Source: Spartobacteria bacterium (GTDB taxonomy: Bacteria > Verrucomicrobiota > Verrucomicrobiia > Chthoniobacterales > UBA10450). Taken from it: a stretch of DNA of 64,000 nucleotides. Shown here piece by piece: positions 8,742-17,808 of this stretch. The DNA lies in assembly GCA_003134785.1 (NCBI GenBank), contig PLCN01000017.1, forward strand, positions 186,001-250,000, written 5' to 3'. Numbering within the stretch: the first letter of the stretch is position 1; every line of letters starts with the position of its first letter. Made by a program: the position numbers and the translations under genes. Below the pieces are notes generated by a model. That model was not told the DNA's origin, made no database searches, and saw nothing but the letters and a program-made list of their open reading frames with translations.

Positions 8742-10142
8742 ATGAAAACTTTTCTCCGCTATCTGCTGATGCTTTCCAGCCTGGCCATGCTTCCGCGGCA
8801 GATGGAGGCGCGTGAGGTCATTCACAAGGGCGATACCGTGGTCGTTCCCTTGCGCGGGGAAATTTCGCCGCCGTTGTTTTTGTTTCTCCGACGGGCCGTG
8901 AAGGTCGCCGAGAGCGCGGAAGCAGGAGCGATCGTTTTTGAAATGGACACGTACGGCGGGCGTCTCGACACCGCCGCGGACATCACCAGCGTGATGAATC
9001 ACGCGACCATCCCGACCTACACCTTCATCAATTCGAATGCCGGTTCGGCGGGCGCGCTCATCGCGCTGGCCACGCAGCATATTTACATGTCGCCCGTGAG
9101 CGCGATCGGCGCGGCCGCACCCGTTCTGGCTACCGGCGAAGATCTCCCGGCAACCGAACGTGAGAAGACGATTTCATATTGGTCCGCGCTAATCCGCAGC
9201 TCCGCCACACGCAACGGTCACAATCCCGACCTCGGTGAAGCTTTCATGACTAAGGAGAAGGAAGTGAAAATCGGCGACCGCGTCGTGCATCCGAAAGGTT
9301 CACTCCTCACGCTCACGGCACAGGAAGCGACCGAGAAGATCAACGGAAAACCTTTGCTCGCCGACGGCATCGCCGATTCGGTCCAGGATCTGGCGCAGAA
9401 GGCCGCGCTGAAAGGTCAACTGGTCGCGCTTGATCCGAGCGGATTCGAGCGGCTCGCATTTTGGATCACACAGCTTGCGCCATTGATTCTCCTGCTCGGG
9501 ATTATTTGCGCCTATCTCGAATTCAAAATCCCCGGCGCGAGTCTGCCCGGAATCATCGCCGCTCTTTGTTTCGCGCTTTTTTTCCTCGGGCATTACCTGG
9601 CTGGCCTGGCAGGCTGGGAAGTCGTCGCGCTCTTCGTGCTCGGCGTCGTGCTCGTCCTGATCGAGGTTCTGTTTTTCGCGCACTCGACCATTGTCTTCGG
9701 CGTGGTCGGAGTCTTTCTCATCCTCGGCTCGTTGCTCTGGGCGATGATCGATCGTTATCCCGGCGAAACATTTTTGCCGACGGGCGGAATGCTCGCCGTT
9801 CCGCTGCGCAATCTCTTCCTCGCGATGCTCGCCGCCACCGTCGTGATCATGATTCTCGCGCGTTATCTTCCGCGGACGAGCATCTACCGCCGGTTCGCGC
9901 TCATGACCACGAATCCGCCCGGCCCCTCGCTCGCAGGCGCGCCGCGGGAATTCGCCACGGCCCTCGCGCTCGCCCCCGGAATGGAAGGCGCTGCGCTCAC
10001 GACACTCCGACCCAGCGGCAAGGCCCGCTTCGCCAATCACGTCGTGGATGTCGTGACCGAAGGCGAATTCATCCCGGCCGACACACCCGTCACCGTAATT
10101 CAAACGGACGGGATGCGCGTCGTCGTCAAGCAGGCTGGTTGA
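8742..10142 (+). CDS. NfeD-type membrane protein with ClpP-like serine protease domain
   Basis: A protein of 466 residues from the ATG at 8742. A signal peptide (MKTFLRYLLMLSSLAML) precedes a ClpP/crotonase-fold domain with EMDTYGGRLDTAADITSVMN and SNAGSAGALIALATQHIYM, where the Ser in NAGSAGA is the expected nucleophile. Four to five membrane spans follow from about residue 240 (LAPLILLLGIICAYLEFKIP onward), then a C-terminal OB-fold NfeD domain (GKARFANHVVDVVTEGEFI). This is the long NfeD/NfeDb architecture that acts with stomatin-like proteins in membrane quality control. No stomatin gene is adjacent. A longer frame reading back into dnaG is rejected because the signal peptide fixes the start. 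Confidence 0.9.
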   Translation: MKTFLRYLLMLSSLAMLPRQMEAREVIHKGDTVVVPLRGEISPPLFLFLRRAVKVAESAEAGAIVFEMDTYGGRLDTAADITSVMNHATIPTYTFINSNAGSAGALIALATQHIYMSPVSAIGAAAPVLATGEDLPATEREKTISYWSALIRSSATRNGHNPDLGEAFMTKEKEVKIGDRVVHPKGSLLTLTAQEATEKINGKPLLADGIADSVQDLAQKAALKGQLVALDPSGFERLAFWITQLAPLILLLGIICAYLEFKIPGASLPGIIAALCFALFFLGHYLAGLAGWEVVALFVLGVVLVLIEVLFFAHSTIVFGVVGVFLILGSLLWAMIDRYPGETFLPTGGMLAVPLRNLFLAMLAATVVIMILARYLPRTSIYRRFALMTTNPPGPSLAGAPREFATALALAPGMEGAALTTLRPSGKARFANHVVDVVTEGEFIPADTPVTVIQTDGMRVVVKQAG

Positions 10143-10163
10143 CGCAAACGTTCGAAGCGTCCG

Positions 10164-10364
10164 CTATCCACCCGCGACGACGCGAACGAATTCGATGCGA
10201 TCGCCCTCCGCCAGAAGGCGCTGCGTCCATTCGCGCTGATGAAGGGCGGTGGCGTTATGCTCGATCAGGACTGCGTTGGGATGAAGACCGTAGTGCGCGG
10301 CAAGCTCGGCGATATTAGTCGCGCCATTTGTCTGGGCCCGCTCGCCGTTGACCCACACAGTCAT
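10164..10364 (-). CDS. thiS: Sulfur carrier protein ThiS
   Basis: A protein of 66 residues beginning MTVWVNGE and ending VVAGG. The ubiquitin-like fold and the C-terminal Gly-Gly, which is adenylated and converted to thiocarboxylate, define ThiS, the sulfur donor for the thiazole ring of thiamine. The start ATG overlaps the thiH stop (ATGA), so translation is probably coupled. This also selects the ATG at 10364 over an in-frame ATG at 10397. No thiG or thiF is in the window, although ThiS and ThiH need ThiG to make thiazole. Confidence 0.93.
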   Translation of the reverse strand: MTVWVNGERAQTNGATNIAELAAHYGLHPNAVLIEHNATALHQREWTQRLLAEGDRIEFVRVVAGG

Positions 10365-11485
10365 GACGCAAGAAGCGCGGGATCCCAATCTTTCCAAACC
10401 GGCTCAAAACCGCTGCGGCGCAGAAAGGCCGCGACTTCCGCGGGCGAGCGTTCGTCGCTGATTTCGAATTGGCCCGTGGCCAGCGCATCTTCTCCGTTTT
10501 GGAATTCCGGCGCGACGATGCGGCCTCGCACAGTGCGGTGGAGATTGCCCACGCCTTGGCCCGTGTAACCGCCCGGCTCCGTATGGCTGCCGGCACTCAT
10601 TATGGTCACGCCTAACGAGACCAAAACATCGCGCAAAGCAGCCCGCTCCCGTGTGCTGAGCACAATTCCAACCTGCGGAAAAGTAATGCGGAACGCGCAG
10701 ATCAATTGAGCGAGTTCGCGGTCCGCCATCGAGAAAGCCGGATGGAATTCACCGGCGGCCGGGCGCAATCTCGGAAGGCTCACGGTGATTTGCGCCTGCC
10801 AGCAGCGCTTCAGCAAATATTCCGCATGCGCGGCGAGTCCCACCGCTTCTTCCTGCCAGCGGGTTAGGCCGAAGAGCGCGCCGATTCCGATCCGGCGAAA
10901 TCCGGCTTCGTAGCCACGTTGCGCGCAATCGAGCCGCCAATTGAAATCGCGTTTGGGTCCGGAAGTGTGCATCTCCGCATAGACTTCCCGGTCGTACGTT
11001 TCCTGATAGACCACCAAACCCTCCGCGCCAGCTTCGACAATCGGAACGTAATCGGCCGCCTCCATTGGTCCGACCTCGATCGAGATCGATGAAAAATCTG
11101 GGGCCAGCGCGCGGACGCAGTCGGCCAGATAATTTTGGCTGATAAACTTCGGATGTTCGCCGGCGACGAGTAAAATCTGCCGGAATCCTTCCTGCGCCAG
11201 ATACCGGCCTTCCGCGATCACTTGATCGAGATTGAGCGTGACACGCAGGATCGGATTGTCCCGCGAGAAGCCGCAATACCGGCAATTGTTGATGCACTCG
11301 TTGGAAAGATAGAGTGGAGCGAAAAGCCGCATGGTCCGTCCGAAATTTTGCAGCGTGAGGGCGCGCGACTGCTGGGCCAACGCTTCCAGTTCCGCATCGG
11401 ACTTGGGAGAAATCAGATCCTCGAAGCGATGGAGAAGCTGCGACTTCTGCAGCGGCAAATTATCCAGGAGTTGGGCGAACGACAT
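10361..11485 (-). CDS. thiH: 2-iminoacetate synthase ThiH
   Basis: A radical-SAM enzyme of 374 residues that splits tyrosine to dehydroglycine for the thiamine thiazole ring. The 4Fe-4S motif C-x3-C-x2-C is visible as CINNCRYCGF. The barrel continues with QILLVAGEHPKF and the C-terminal BATS-type region. The start chosen is the ATG at 11485 (MSFAQLLDNLPL); an ATG at 11527 adds 14 residues without family character. Use of ThiH rather than the oxidase ThiO is typical of anaerobic or facultative lineages. No TPP riboswitch was recognised upstream. One copy of the 10-mer GCCTAACGAG lies in this gene at 10610. Confidence 0.94.
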   Translation of the reverse strand: MSFAQLLDNLPLQKSQLLHRFEDLISPKSDAELEALAQQSRALTLQNFGRTMRLFAPLYLSNECINNCRYCGFSRDNPILRVTLNLDQVIAEGRYLAQEGFRQILLVAGEHPKFISQNYLADCVRALAPDFSSISIEVGPMEAADYVPIVEAGAEGLVVYQETYDREVYAEMHTSGPKRDFNWRLDCAQRGYEAGFRRIGIGALFGLTRWQEEAVGLAAHAEYLLKRCWQAQITVSLPRLRPAAGEFHPAFSMADRELAQLICAFRITFPQVGIVLSTRERAALRDVLVSLGVTIMSAGSHTEPGGYTGQGVGNLHRTVRGRIVAPEFQNGEDALATGQFEISDERSPAEVAAFLRRSGFEPVWKDWDPALLAS

Positions 11486-11541
11486 TCGAAAGCAATTTCG
11501 GTCGTCTGCTTGGTTTCGCAATACCACCCTCGAGCGCGATC

Positions 11542-11577
11542 TCGATCACGAGCAGGAGCATGAGCACGATTACGAAG
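11542..11577. repeat. CACGAG-rich dispersed repeat, copy 1
   Basis: The sequence contains ATCACGAGCAGGAGCATGAG and then CACGATTACGA. Near-identical runs occur at 28724-28768, 35121-35156 and 46988-47022, with looser relatives at 27345-27441 and 39694-39768. This copy lies between thiH and the terminator of the outer-membrane gene. Confidence 0.8.
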
Positions 11578-11580
11578 ACA

Positions 11581-11613
11581 AAAAAAGCCGGGAACGCATA
11601 CAGCGTTCCCGGC
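11581..11613 (-). terminator. Rho-independent terminator of the outer-membrane protein gene
   Basis: A perfect 11-bp stem (11587-11597 with 11603-11613, GCCGGGAACGC) with a 5-base loop is followed on the minus strand by six Ts at 11586-11581. It lies 25 bases after the stop of the barrel protein gene. Confidence 0.93.
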
Positions 11614-11638
11614 GTCTCGCTAAATTATGCTGCGCTGT

Positions 11639-12319
11639 TTAGAACGCGAAGTTGATGCCGGTGCGGGCCATGCCGAAATTGTTGTTCGCGCCCGACACGA
11701 CGTTCCAACTGAAATCGTTCAGCAGACCGATATGGGGTGTGAAACGAACTTCGAAGCCGCCGCCGACCTGGCCAAGCGCCCGGCTGTCGCTTCGATCGAA
11801 TTCTCTCCGGACGATCCCGAGCGGTTGGTTGGGATCGAGGAAGAAGTCGTGGTCACGACCGCCTCCGAAAATACCGCCGCCGCCCAGCCAAACGTAAGGA
11901 GCAAAACGCGAGCAACTGATTGGCAATCGCAAGGTGAAGGTGCCGAGAACTCCGCCGACGGCGTGCGTATCATCGTTGGTCAGCGGAAAACGAACAAATC
12001 CGTTGTCACCGATCTCACGAGTATCGGCGCGAGTAATGAATCCTTGCACGCCAAACCCAAAGTAACGATGGACAAATAACTTCGCATCGAGAGCGCCGCC
12101 CCAGGCGTGATCGGCGGCAAAATAGGTATCATCCCGCCAGTCGCTCCCGGTAAAGGCGTAAACTCCGCTCAGGCTGAGATTGAATTCCCGGTCCGCGTAC
12201 CACTCGGGACACGGCGGCGGGGCGACGGATTTCGATTCCTTCGAATAGGTTTCGCTCCCGGCGAAAGCGGCTGAGCTTAAGGCGACCGCTGCGCATAAGC
12301 TAAGGGCTAGTTTCTTCAT
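11639..12319 (-). CDS. Outer-membrane beta-barrel protein
   Basis: A protein of 226 residues with a classic signal peptide (MKKLALSLCAAVALSSAAFA) cleaved near residue 20. The mature part alternates short amphipathic strands with Gly/Asn/Asp turns (FNLSLSGVYAFTGSDW, ALDAKLFVHRYFGFGVQGFI, FAPYVWLGGGGIFGGG) and ends in Phe (GINFAF), the usual insertion signal for outer-membrane barrels. It resembles OmpA-like or opacity-type 8-10-strand porin-like proteins. It is monocistronic with its own terminator. The specific role is not known. Confidence 0.82.
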   Translation of the reverse strand: MKKLALSLCAAVALSSAAFAGSETYSKESKSVAPPPCPEWYADREFNLSLSGVYAFTGSDWRDDTYFAADHAWGGALDAKLFVHRYFGFGVQGFITRADTREIGDNGFVRFPLTNDDTHAVGGVLGTFTLRLPISCSRFAPYVWLGGGGIFGGGRDHDFFLDPNQPLGIVRREFDRSDSRALGQVGGGFEVRFTPHIGLLNDFSWNVVSGANNNFGMARTGINFAF

Positions 12320-12462
12320 TTGTTGTCTCCGGTTTCGGTTAAGTCTGCAGCGCGTCGGTTAAGGTATCGCGCTCTCCTGCAAGAATGTTATTGGGGTTCT
12401 CGTAAATCGTGGCATAGGCAAGGCAAATTGCAAGGAACTGAGGTCTGATTGTTTGCGAGTAG

Positions 12463-14037
12463 TCAAGGCTTTAATTCCGCCCCTGAATTTGCGTCTGTGA
12501 TGGTGAATTTTTCGTGGTGATAGGCCGGATCGCCGCGGAACATCAGCCGGCCGGCATACCGCCGCTCCAACTCTACCAGGAACTCTTCGTCCTCCTCCTT
12601 TAATCTCTTCAACACGTCAGGATTCAAAATGACTCGGAAATCATGCACGCTGTCCTGATATTTTCGCATGACGGTGTTCAACGTCCGGTGCAGCTCGACG
12701 CTGGTGGTCATGGAAGTCTTCACTACCCCACGGCCCGTGCAATAGGGGCAATTTTCGTAAATTGAATCGCTCAGGCTCTCCTGCGCACGCTGCCGCGTCA
12801 TCTCCATCAGCCCGAGCGCGGAGAGCGGGAGGACGTGGGTTTTGGCTTTGTCCCGCTTCAGGCGTTCCCTCATCAAGGTGTAAACCATCTGCTGATCCTT
12901 GCGGTTCTTCATGTCGATGAAATCGCCGATGATCAGGCCGCCGACATTCCGCAGGCGCAATTGCCGCGCGATCTCGTCAGCCGCTTCGAGATTGGTTTGC
13001 AGAATCGTCTTCTCGACGTCGCGCCCGCCTTTGTTCCGGCCCGTGTTTACGTCGATGGCCACCAGCGCTTCGGTTTCATCGATCACGATGTAGCCGCCGC
13101 ATTTCAACCAGACCTGGCGATGGAACGCGTCGTCGATTTGTTTCTGGATGCCGAACGTTTCGAAAATCGGCGCCGCGCCGTCGTAAAATTGGATGCGGTT
13201 GCGGGCGCGTCTCGAAATTTGTCCCACCATTTCATTCATCCGATCGATCGCCGCGCGATCGTCGCAGATCACCTCGTCGATTTCGTCCGTGAGAAAATCG
13301 CGCACCGTCCGGTCGACCAGGTCGGGTTCTTCGAAGACGCGGCAGGGAGCCGGCTCCGTCTGGATGAGTTGCTCGACCTTCGCCCATTGCTCGACCAGGA
13401 AGCTCAGATCACGGACAAAGTAGCGCGCGCGCTGTCCCTCCCCCACGGTCCGGATAATCACGCCGATGCCCTCGGGAATCTCCAGGTCGCGCAGGATCTT
13501 GCGCAGGCGTTCGCGTTCCTTCGGGTCCTCGATCTTTCGCGAGATGCCGCTGCGATCGCTGTAGGGCATGAACACCAGATAGCGCCCGGCGAAACTCAGA
13601 TTCGTCGAGACCCGGGGACCTTTCGTTCCGATCGGACCTTTGGTGACCTGAACGATCACATCGGATCCCACCGGATAGATGCTCGGGATATCTTTCGCGG
13701 TGATTCGTTTTTTGGGCCGCCGGTCTTTCGGGCGATCAATCTCCTCGATACCGCTGTCGAGCGCGGCGGGAATAGCGTCCCAAAAGTGGAGGAACGCATT
13801 TTTTTCGAAGCCGATGTCGACGAACATCGCCTTCAACCCCATCTCTATGTTCTTAACTTTGCCTTTGTAAACGCTGCCGACAATGTTCCGCGCGCTGTTG
13901 CGCTCGACGTTATATTCTTCGAGCCGTCCGTTTTCGAGGAGGGCCACTCGGCGCTCCAATTTCTCGACGCTGATGATCAGCTTGTTGCCGGTCTTGGGCG
14001 CGCCGAAACCTAAAATACGTTTCACCTTTTCTATCAT
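12463..14037 (-). CDS. rng: Ribonuclease G/E family protein
   Basis: An endoribonuclease for rRNA and mRNA processing, 524 residues. It has an N-terminal S1 domain (NIVGSVYKGKVKNIEMGLKA), an RNase H-like and 5'-sensor region, the catalytic metal-binding region around GGYIVIDETEALVAIDVNTG, and the Zn-link CPYCTGRG that pairs protomers. It lacks the long disordered degradosome arm of RNase E, so it is RNase G-sized. It follows mrdA by 72 bases; an RNase G gene close to the mreBCD cluster is also seen in enterobacteria. A role in septation or rRNA 5' end maturation is possible by analogy only. Confidence 0.93.
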   Translation of the reverse strand: MIEKVKRILGFGAPKTGNKLIISVEKLERRVALLENGRLEEYNVERNSARNIVGSVYKGKVKNIEMGLKAMFVDIGFEKNAFLHFWDAIPAALDSGIEEIDRPKDRRPKKRITAKDIPSIYPVGSDVIVQVTKGPIGTKGPRVSTNLSFAGRYLVFMPYSDRSGISRKIEDPKERERLRKILRDLEIPEGIGVIIRTVGEGQRARYFVRDLSFLVEQWAKVEQLIQTEPAPCRVFEEPDLVDRTVRDFLTDEIDEVICDDRAAIDRMNEMVGQISRRARNRIQFYDGAAPIFETFGIQKQIDDAFHRQVWLKCGGYIVIDETEALVAIDVNTGRNKGGRDVEKTILQTNLEAADEIARQLRLRNVGGLIIGDFIDMKNRKDQQMVYTLMRERLKRDKAKTHVLPLSALGLMEMTRQRAQESLSDSIYENCPYCTGRGVVKTSMTTSVELHRTLNTVMRKYQDSVHDFRVILNPDVLKRLKEEDEEFLVELERRYAGRLMFRGDPAYHHEKFTITDANSGAELKP

Positions 14038-14109
14038 AAGCGGGGAGAGGATTTGTGATCATGAGCCGGTGCTTGCCGTTGTGGTTTGCGTTAGGTTCCG
14101 ATCAAGAGT

Positions 14110-16371
14110 TTATCTGCGGCCCGGGGGGCGACGCACCGGCGATGGAGCGGGTGGCGGCGTCGGCTTGGGCCGAATGCCGAAAAGTCTTTCGAAAAAACTG
14201 GGTTTTCGCGGCGGCGGAGTCGGCGCGGGTGGAGGACGAACCGTCTTCTTTTGGCCGGCAACCTTGCCGTTGGCATCGGCTTCGAGTTCCACATCCGGAT
14301 TCGCACTGGTCGCCGCCATGTCGGAATTAGTGGATCCGTCGAGGTTCTCCTCGTCGGTCGCGGTCAGTTTGGGATTGGAATCCTTGAAGTCGACCGCGGC
14401 GATCATCTGGAATGGATTGGCTTTGTGCGCGGGCGCGAGCCAGGCCAGTTGCGGAGTATACGTCCCCTCGTCCATGGCCAGTGTGCGGGAAAGAATGCGC
14501 GCGGCAATGGGAGCAGCCACGGAACCGCCATGCTCGCCGCCCTGGACCATGACCGCGATCGTATATTTCGGCGAATCATAGGGCGCGAAGCAGGCAAACC
14601 ACGAAATCGTGTCCTTCCTGCCGTCGGTCATGGCCTGCGCGGTGCCGGTTTTGCCTGCGACCTTCACGCCGCTGAGGCGCCCTTTGGCCCCTGTGCCCCC
14701 ATCTTCATTCACGACTCTCAAGAGACCGTTCCGCGCTATTTCAATCTGGCTCGATTTCAAATCGAAGCGCAGATCGCGATGGACCTTCGGCGCCGAGGAA
14801 ACGACCGGCACGCCTTTCTCATTCAGGATCGGTTTGCCGTCGGCGCCGGTGAGGCTTTGCACCAGCTTCGGATAATAAGAGACGCCGCCATTCGCGACGG
14901 TGGCATAGACCATCGCGAGCTGGAGCGGCGTGACCAGATCGTATCCCTGACCGATGGAAACGTTCGCGGTGTAAGCCTGCGACCACCGCTCGCGCGGATA
15001 ATGAATGCGCATCCAATCCGGACCGGGCAACACCCCGGGCGATTCATTCGTGATTTCGATTCCGGAAGTTTTGCCGAGCCCGAGCGAATCGCCGGTTTCA
15101 TCGATCATCTCGATCCCGGCCGCGTTGCCGAATTGATAAAAGAACGAGTTACAGGAAACCTTGATCGCATCCGAAACGCCGATCACCCCGTGGCTGCCAC
15201 CTTTCTCGCCGATCCAGCAATGAAAAAAATGATCGCCATAACTCACGCCGCCGCCGCAGTTGAAATGCTGGTTGGCGAGACCCTTCCGAAGTCCCGCGAG
15301 AGTGGTCACGAGTTTGAAGGTCGAACCGGGAGGGAACGCGCTCACCGCGCGATTGACCAGCGGATCCGCCTCGTCTTTCCGCAGCGCTTCCCAATCTTTC
15401 AGTTTGATGCTGGGAATAAAACTGTTGGGATCGAATGACGGCACCGAGGCCATCGCGAGAATGTTTCCGTTATTCGGATCCACCACCACGGCCGCGCCGC
15501 GCCCGACCGATCGCAACGCCTCTTCCGCGATCATTTGGATGCGCGCGTCAATGGTCAGGTTGACGTTCGCCCCCTGCTGCGGCGGCTCTTCGCGCAGGAC
15601 CCCTTCGATCTGGCCCTTCGCGTTCCGGCGCATGTAACGCACGCCGGGCTTTCCCTTCAGATATTCATCCATCGATTTCTCGATGTTCGATTTCCCCTCC
15701 GCGTCGCCCTGATAAAAAGTGTACTTCTTCGCCTCTTCCTTGTTCGTGTCGTCGGGCGCGCCGACATAGCCAAGCATGTGCGCCGCGAGCGCGCCGTAGA
15801 TGTACGAGCGCACGGGCTTGATCGTAATATCCACGCCGGGCAGGCCAACATCGTGTTCGGAGAACTTCGCCATCGTTTCGAAGTCGATATCCTTGATGTA
15901 GGTGTACGGCACTTCGGTGTTGGTGCGGAAATGCCGTTGCAACTGCGCGGCATTATAATTTCGCGCCAGGTCGAGATCGTCGAGCCGCGGCGCCACCGCG
16001 GTATTGACGATCTTGATGATGTCCGGCTCCTTCAAATCTTTCGGCATGCCGTTGATCGTCGTCCGGTATTCCGTCAAAGGAGGCGGGCCCACTTTTTCGC
16101 GGAAACCCTTCACCATCTCCGGCAGATAAAAATCGACTTCATAGCTGGCGCGGTTTTGCACCAGCGTCGTTCCGTTGCGATCGCGAATCTCACCGCGCAC
16201 GGAAGGAATGCGCACCGTCGCTTCCGAGCTGCCGCGAATCTTCGCCGTCCATTCCGGACCGTGCGCCACCTGGACGAGCCAGAGCTTTCCGAGGAGCGCG
16301 GCCAGGCCCAGCAGCATGAGCAGCGCGAGAAATTGGAGCCGCCAAATTGGGTTAACGCGGCGCCGGTTCAT
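14110..16371 (-). CDS. mrdA: Penicillin-binding protein 2 (elongasome transpeptidase)
   Basis: It cross-links peptidoglycan during cell elongation. The product has 753 residues, longer than the usual 600-650. One N-terminal membrane span (LQFLALLMLLGLAALLGKLW) precedes the dimerisation domain. The transpeptidase domain then shows SxxK as GSTFK (about residue 350), SxN as SCN (about 405) and KTG as GKTGTA (about 573). The extra length is a C-terminal tail from about residue 655, ending in a Pro/Arg-rich stretch with PPPAPTPPPRKPSFFERLFG. The start overlaps the mreD stop by four bases, so the two are coupled. RodA, its glycosyltransferase partner, is not adjacent. Confidence 0.95.
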   Translation of the reverse strand: MNRRRVNPIWRLQFLALLMLLGLAALLGKLWLVQVAHGPEWTAKIRGSSEATVRIPSVRGEIRDRNGTTLVQNRASYEVDFYLPEMVKGFREKVGPPPLTEYRTTINGMPKDLKEPDIIKIVNTAVAPRLDDLDLARNYNAAQLQRHFRTNTEVPYTYIKDIDFETMAKFSEHDVGLPGVDITIKPVRSYIYGALAAHMLGYVGAPDDTNKEEAKKYTFYQGDAEGKSNIEKSMDEYLKGKPGVRYMRRNAKGQIEGVLREEPPQQGANVNLTIDARIQMIAEEALRSVGRGAAVVVDPNNGNILAMASVPSFDPNSFIPSIKLKDWEALRKDEADPLVNRAVSAFPPGSTFKLVTTLAGLRKGLANQHFNCGGGVSYGDHFFHCWIGEKGGSHGVIGVSDAIKVSCNSFFYQFGNAAGIEMIDETGDSLGLGKTSGIEITNESPGVLPGPDWMRIHYPRERWSQAYTANVSIGQGYDLVTPLQLAMVYATVANGGVSYYPKLVQSLTGADGKPILNEKGVPVVSSAPKVHRDLRFDLKSSQIEIARNGLLRVVNEDGGTGAKGRLSGVKVAGKTGTAQAMTDGRKDTISWFACFAPYDSPKYTIAVMVQGGEHGGSVAAPIAARILSRTLAMDEGTYTPQLAWLAPAHKANPFQMIAAVDFKDSNPKLTATDEENLDGSTNSDMAATSANPDVELEADANGKVAGQKKTVRPPPAPTPPPRKPSFFERLFGIRPKPTPPPAPSPVRRPPGRR

Positions 16372-16910
16372 TCGTAGGGTTCCGCTTCGGGGAGATAAGG
16401 ATTAGCCGTGAGCCGGCCTAACGAGTGCAAAATCCAAAACACCAGCGGCGCCATGATCATCGCGATCACGCCCGGCCCGCCGATTTGCCACCAGGCTTCA
16501 CGCGTAAAAACAAGTGAGCCGCGGCGGAAAGCAATCATGAGGTATTGGGAAAGAAGAATCGCGGACGTGCACAGCCCGCTCATTATGCAATGCACCTCCC
16601 AGCGTCCCCGAATAAATAAAGGCCTCAGGCCATGCATAATGGCCGCCAGCACGGCGTAGAGGAGTATTGACCATCCGACCGAAATTTCAACTCGCGCCCC
16701 GATCGCTTGCACCGTCACGAGATCGAGAAGGAGTCCGGCGAAGAAAGCTTGCGCGAGCACGAGCGGAAACGGGAGCGCCATCGCGCCGTAGAAAACGATC
16801 ACTGGCACGAGGTAAATCCGCGCGTTGTACATCCAGTCGAGCGGCGGGATGAAGAATTCCAGCACCTGCGCGAGGAAAGTCAGCACCAGCAGGATAATGA
16901 AAAAGATCAT
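16368..16910 (-). CDS. mreD: Rod-shape protein MreD
   Basis: An integral membrane subunit of the elongasome, 180 residues. It has five to six predicted spans (MIFFIILLVLTFLAQVLEFF; YLVPVIVFYGAMALPFPLVLA; SWSILLYAVLAAIMHGL; the final FWILHSLGRL). Family identity rests on length, topology and position: the start overlaps mreC by four bases and the stop overlaps mrdA. A copy of GCCTAACGAG at 16416 lies in the last codons, read here as SLG. Confidence 0.88.
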   Translation of the reverse strand: MIFFIILLVLTFLAQVLEFFIPPLDWMYNARIYLVPVIVFYGAMALPFPLVLAQAFFAGLLLDLVTVQAIGARVEISVGWSILLYAVLAAIMHGLRPLFIRGRWEVHCIMSGLCTSAILLSQYLMIAFRRGSLVFTREAWWQIGGPGVIAMIMAPLVFWILHSLGRLTANPYLPEAEPYE

Positions 16911-17710
16911 TTGCGTCCCGTCACCACGAACACGTCTTCGAGATGCGACAAATCCACTGCCGGTGCGATTCGCGCCTGGCCATCAAGTTCGCGCACCCGA
17001 AAACTCTGCACCGTTCCGATGAGCAATCCCGAGGGAAAAACTCCGCCCATCCCGGAGGTGTAGGCCTTCCGGCCCGTTTCGATGTTCGCTTGTTTGGAAA
17101 GAAAATTCAGATCGAGCAACGGCGTGACCGATCCGGTCACGCGTTCGCCCTGCACGATGCCCTGCTCGCGCGTTCCTTCGACCGAGGCCGCGACGCGACA
17201 GTTTTCGTCCGAAAGCAAAAGGACGATCGTGATGTTGTCGCCCACCGTCGTCGTCTTGCCGACGACTCCTTCGTCGGTCACCACCGGCATGTCGCTTTCG
17301 ATATGGTCGTTTTTCCCGCGATTGATCGTGACGGTCCGCCACCAGGTCGATGAATCGCGCGCCACGATTTCCGCGGGCACTAGCCGGAAGATCGAGCGTT
17401 CCTTGTATTCAAGCGCGCGCCGCAAACGATTCACCTCGTGCTCCACGTCGCGCAACGCCTGGTTCGTCGCCTTGAGCGATCGATTCTCCACTTTGAGCGA
17501 TGCATTATCGCGCTCGACTTCCTCGAGCGTTTGCAAACCGGTCCGGACAGAAGTGATTTGCTTCTGAAGGCCGGACCCCGTCCGGAGAAACGGCGAGATC
17601 AAAGAATAAAATCCCGCCTGGAGTTTGCGCGTGCTGTCCGCCCCGAAGCTGAGAAAATAAGCGAGCATCGCCGCGAAGATGCCCAGCGCGATAATGCTCG
17701 AGCGATTCAT
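16907..17710 (-). CDS. mreC: Rod-shape protein MreC
   Basis: A periplasmic scaffold of the elongasome, 267 residues. There is an N-terminal membrane anchor (IIALGIFAAMLAYFLSF), a coiled coil (EEVERDNASLKVENRSLKAT) and a beta-rich domain with AEIVARDSSTWWRTVTINRG and VVGKTTTVGDNITIVLLLSD, which is the MreC signature region. It starts 98 bases after mreB, the gap being filled by an inverted repeat, and overlaps mreD by ATGA. Confidence 0.95.
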   Translation of the reverse strand: MNRSSIIALGIFAAMLAYFLSFGADSTRKLQAGFYSLISPFLRTGSGLQKQITSVRTGLQTLEEVERDNASLKVENRSLKATNQALRDVEHEVNRLRRALEYKERSIFRLVPAEIVARDSSTWWRTVTINRGKNDHIESDMPVVTDEGVVGKTTTVGDNITIVLLLSDENCRVAASVEGTREQGIVQGERVTGSVTPLLDLNFLSKQANIETGRKAYTSGMGGVFPSGLLIGTVQSFRVRELDGQARIAPAVDLSHLEDVFVVTGRK

Positions 17711-17805
17711 GCGGAAGGTGGAATGCGGAATTCGGAATGCGGAAAGAAAGAAAAGGCAGTCACGGCGCGGTCGGTATCATGTCCGCAATCCACCTTCCGC
17801 ATTCG
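17711..17805. repeat. Inverted repeat between mreB and mreC
   Basis: GCGGAAGGTGGA at 17711 is matched by its complement TCCACCTTCCGC near 17789-17800. The left arm continues as tandem GGAATGCGGAATTCGGAATG units. It resembles the other arm-and-spacer elements of this window and could fold in the mreB-mreC transcript. Confidence 0.7.
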
Positions 17806-17808
17806 CTG

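Noticed and set aside
11486-11640. TPP riboswitch expected before thiH-thiS
   Set aside because: No CTGAGA or ACCTGATCTGG-like conserved blocks are present between the gene start and the upstream terminator.
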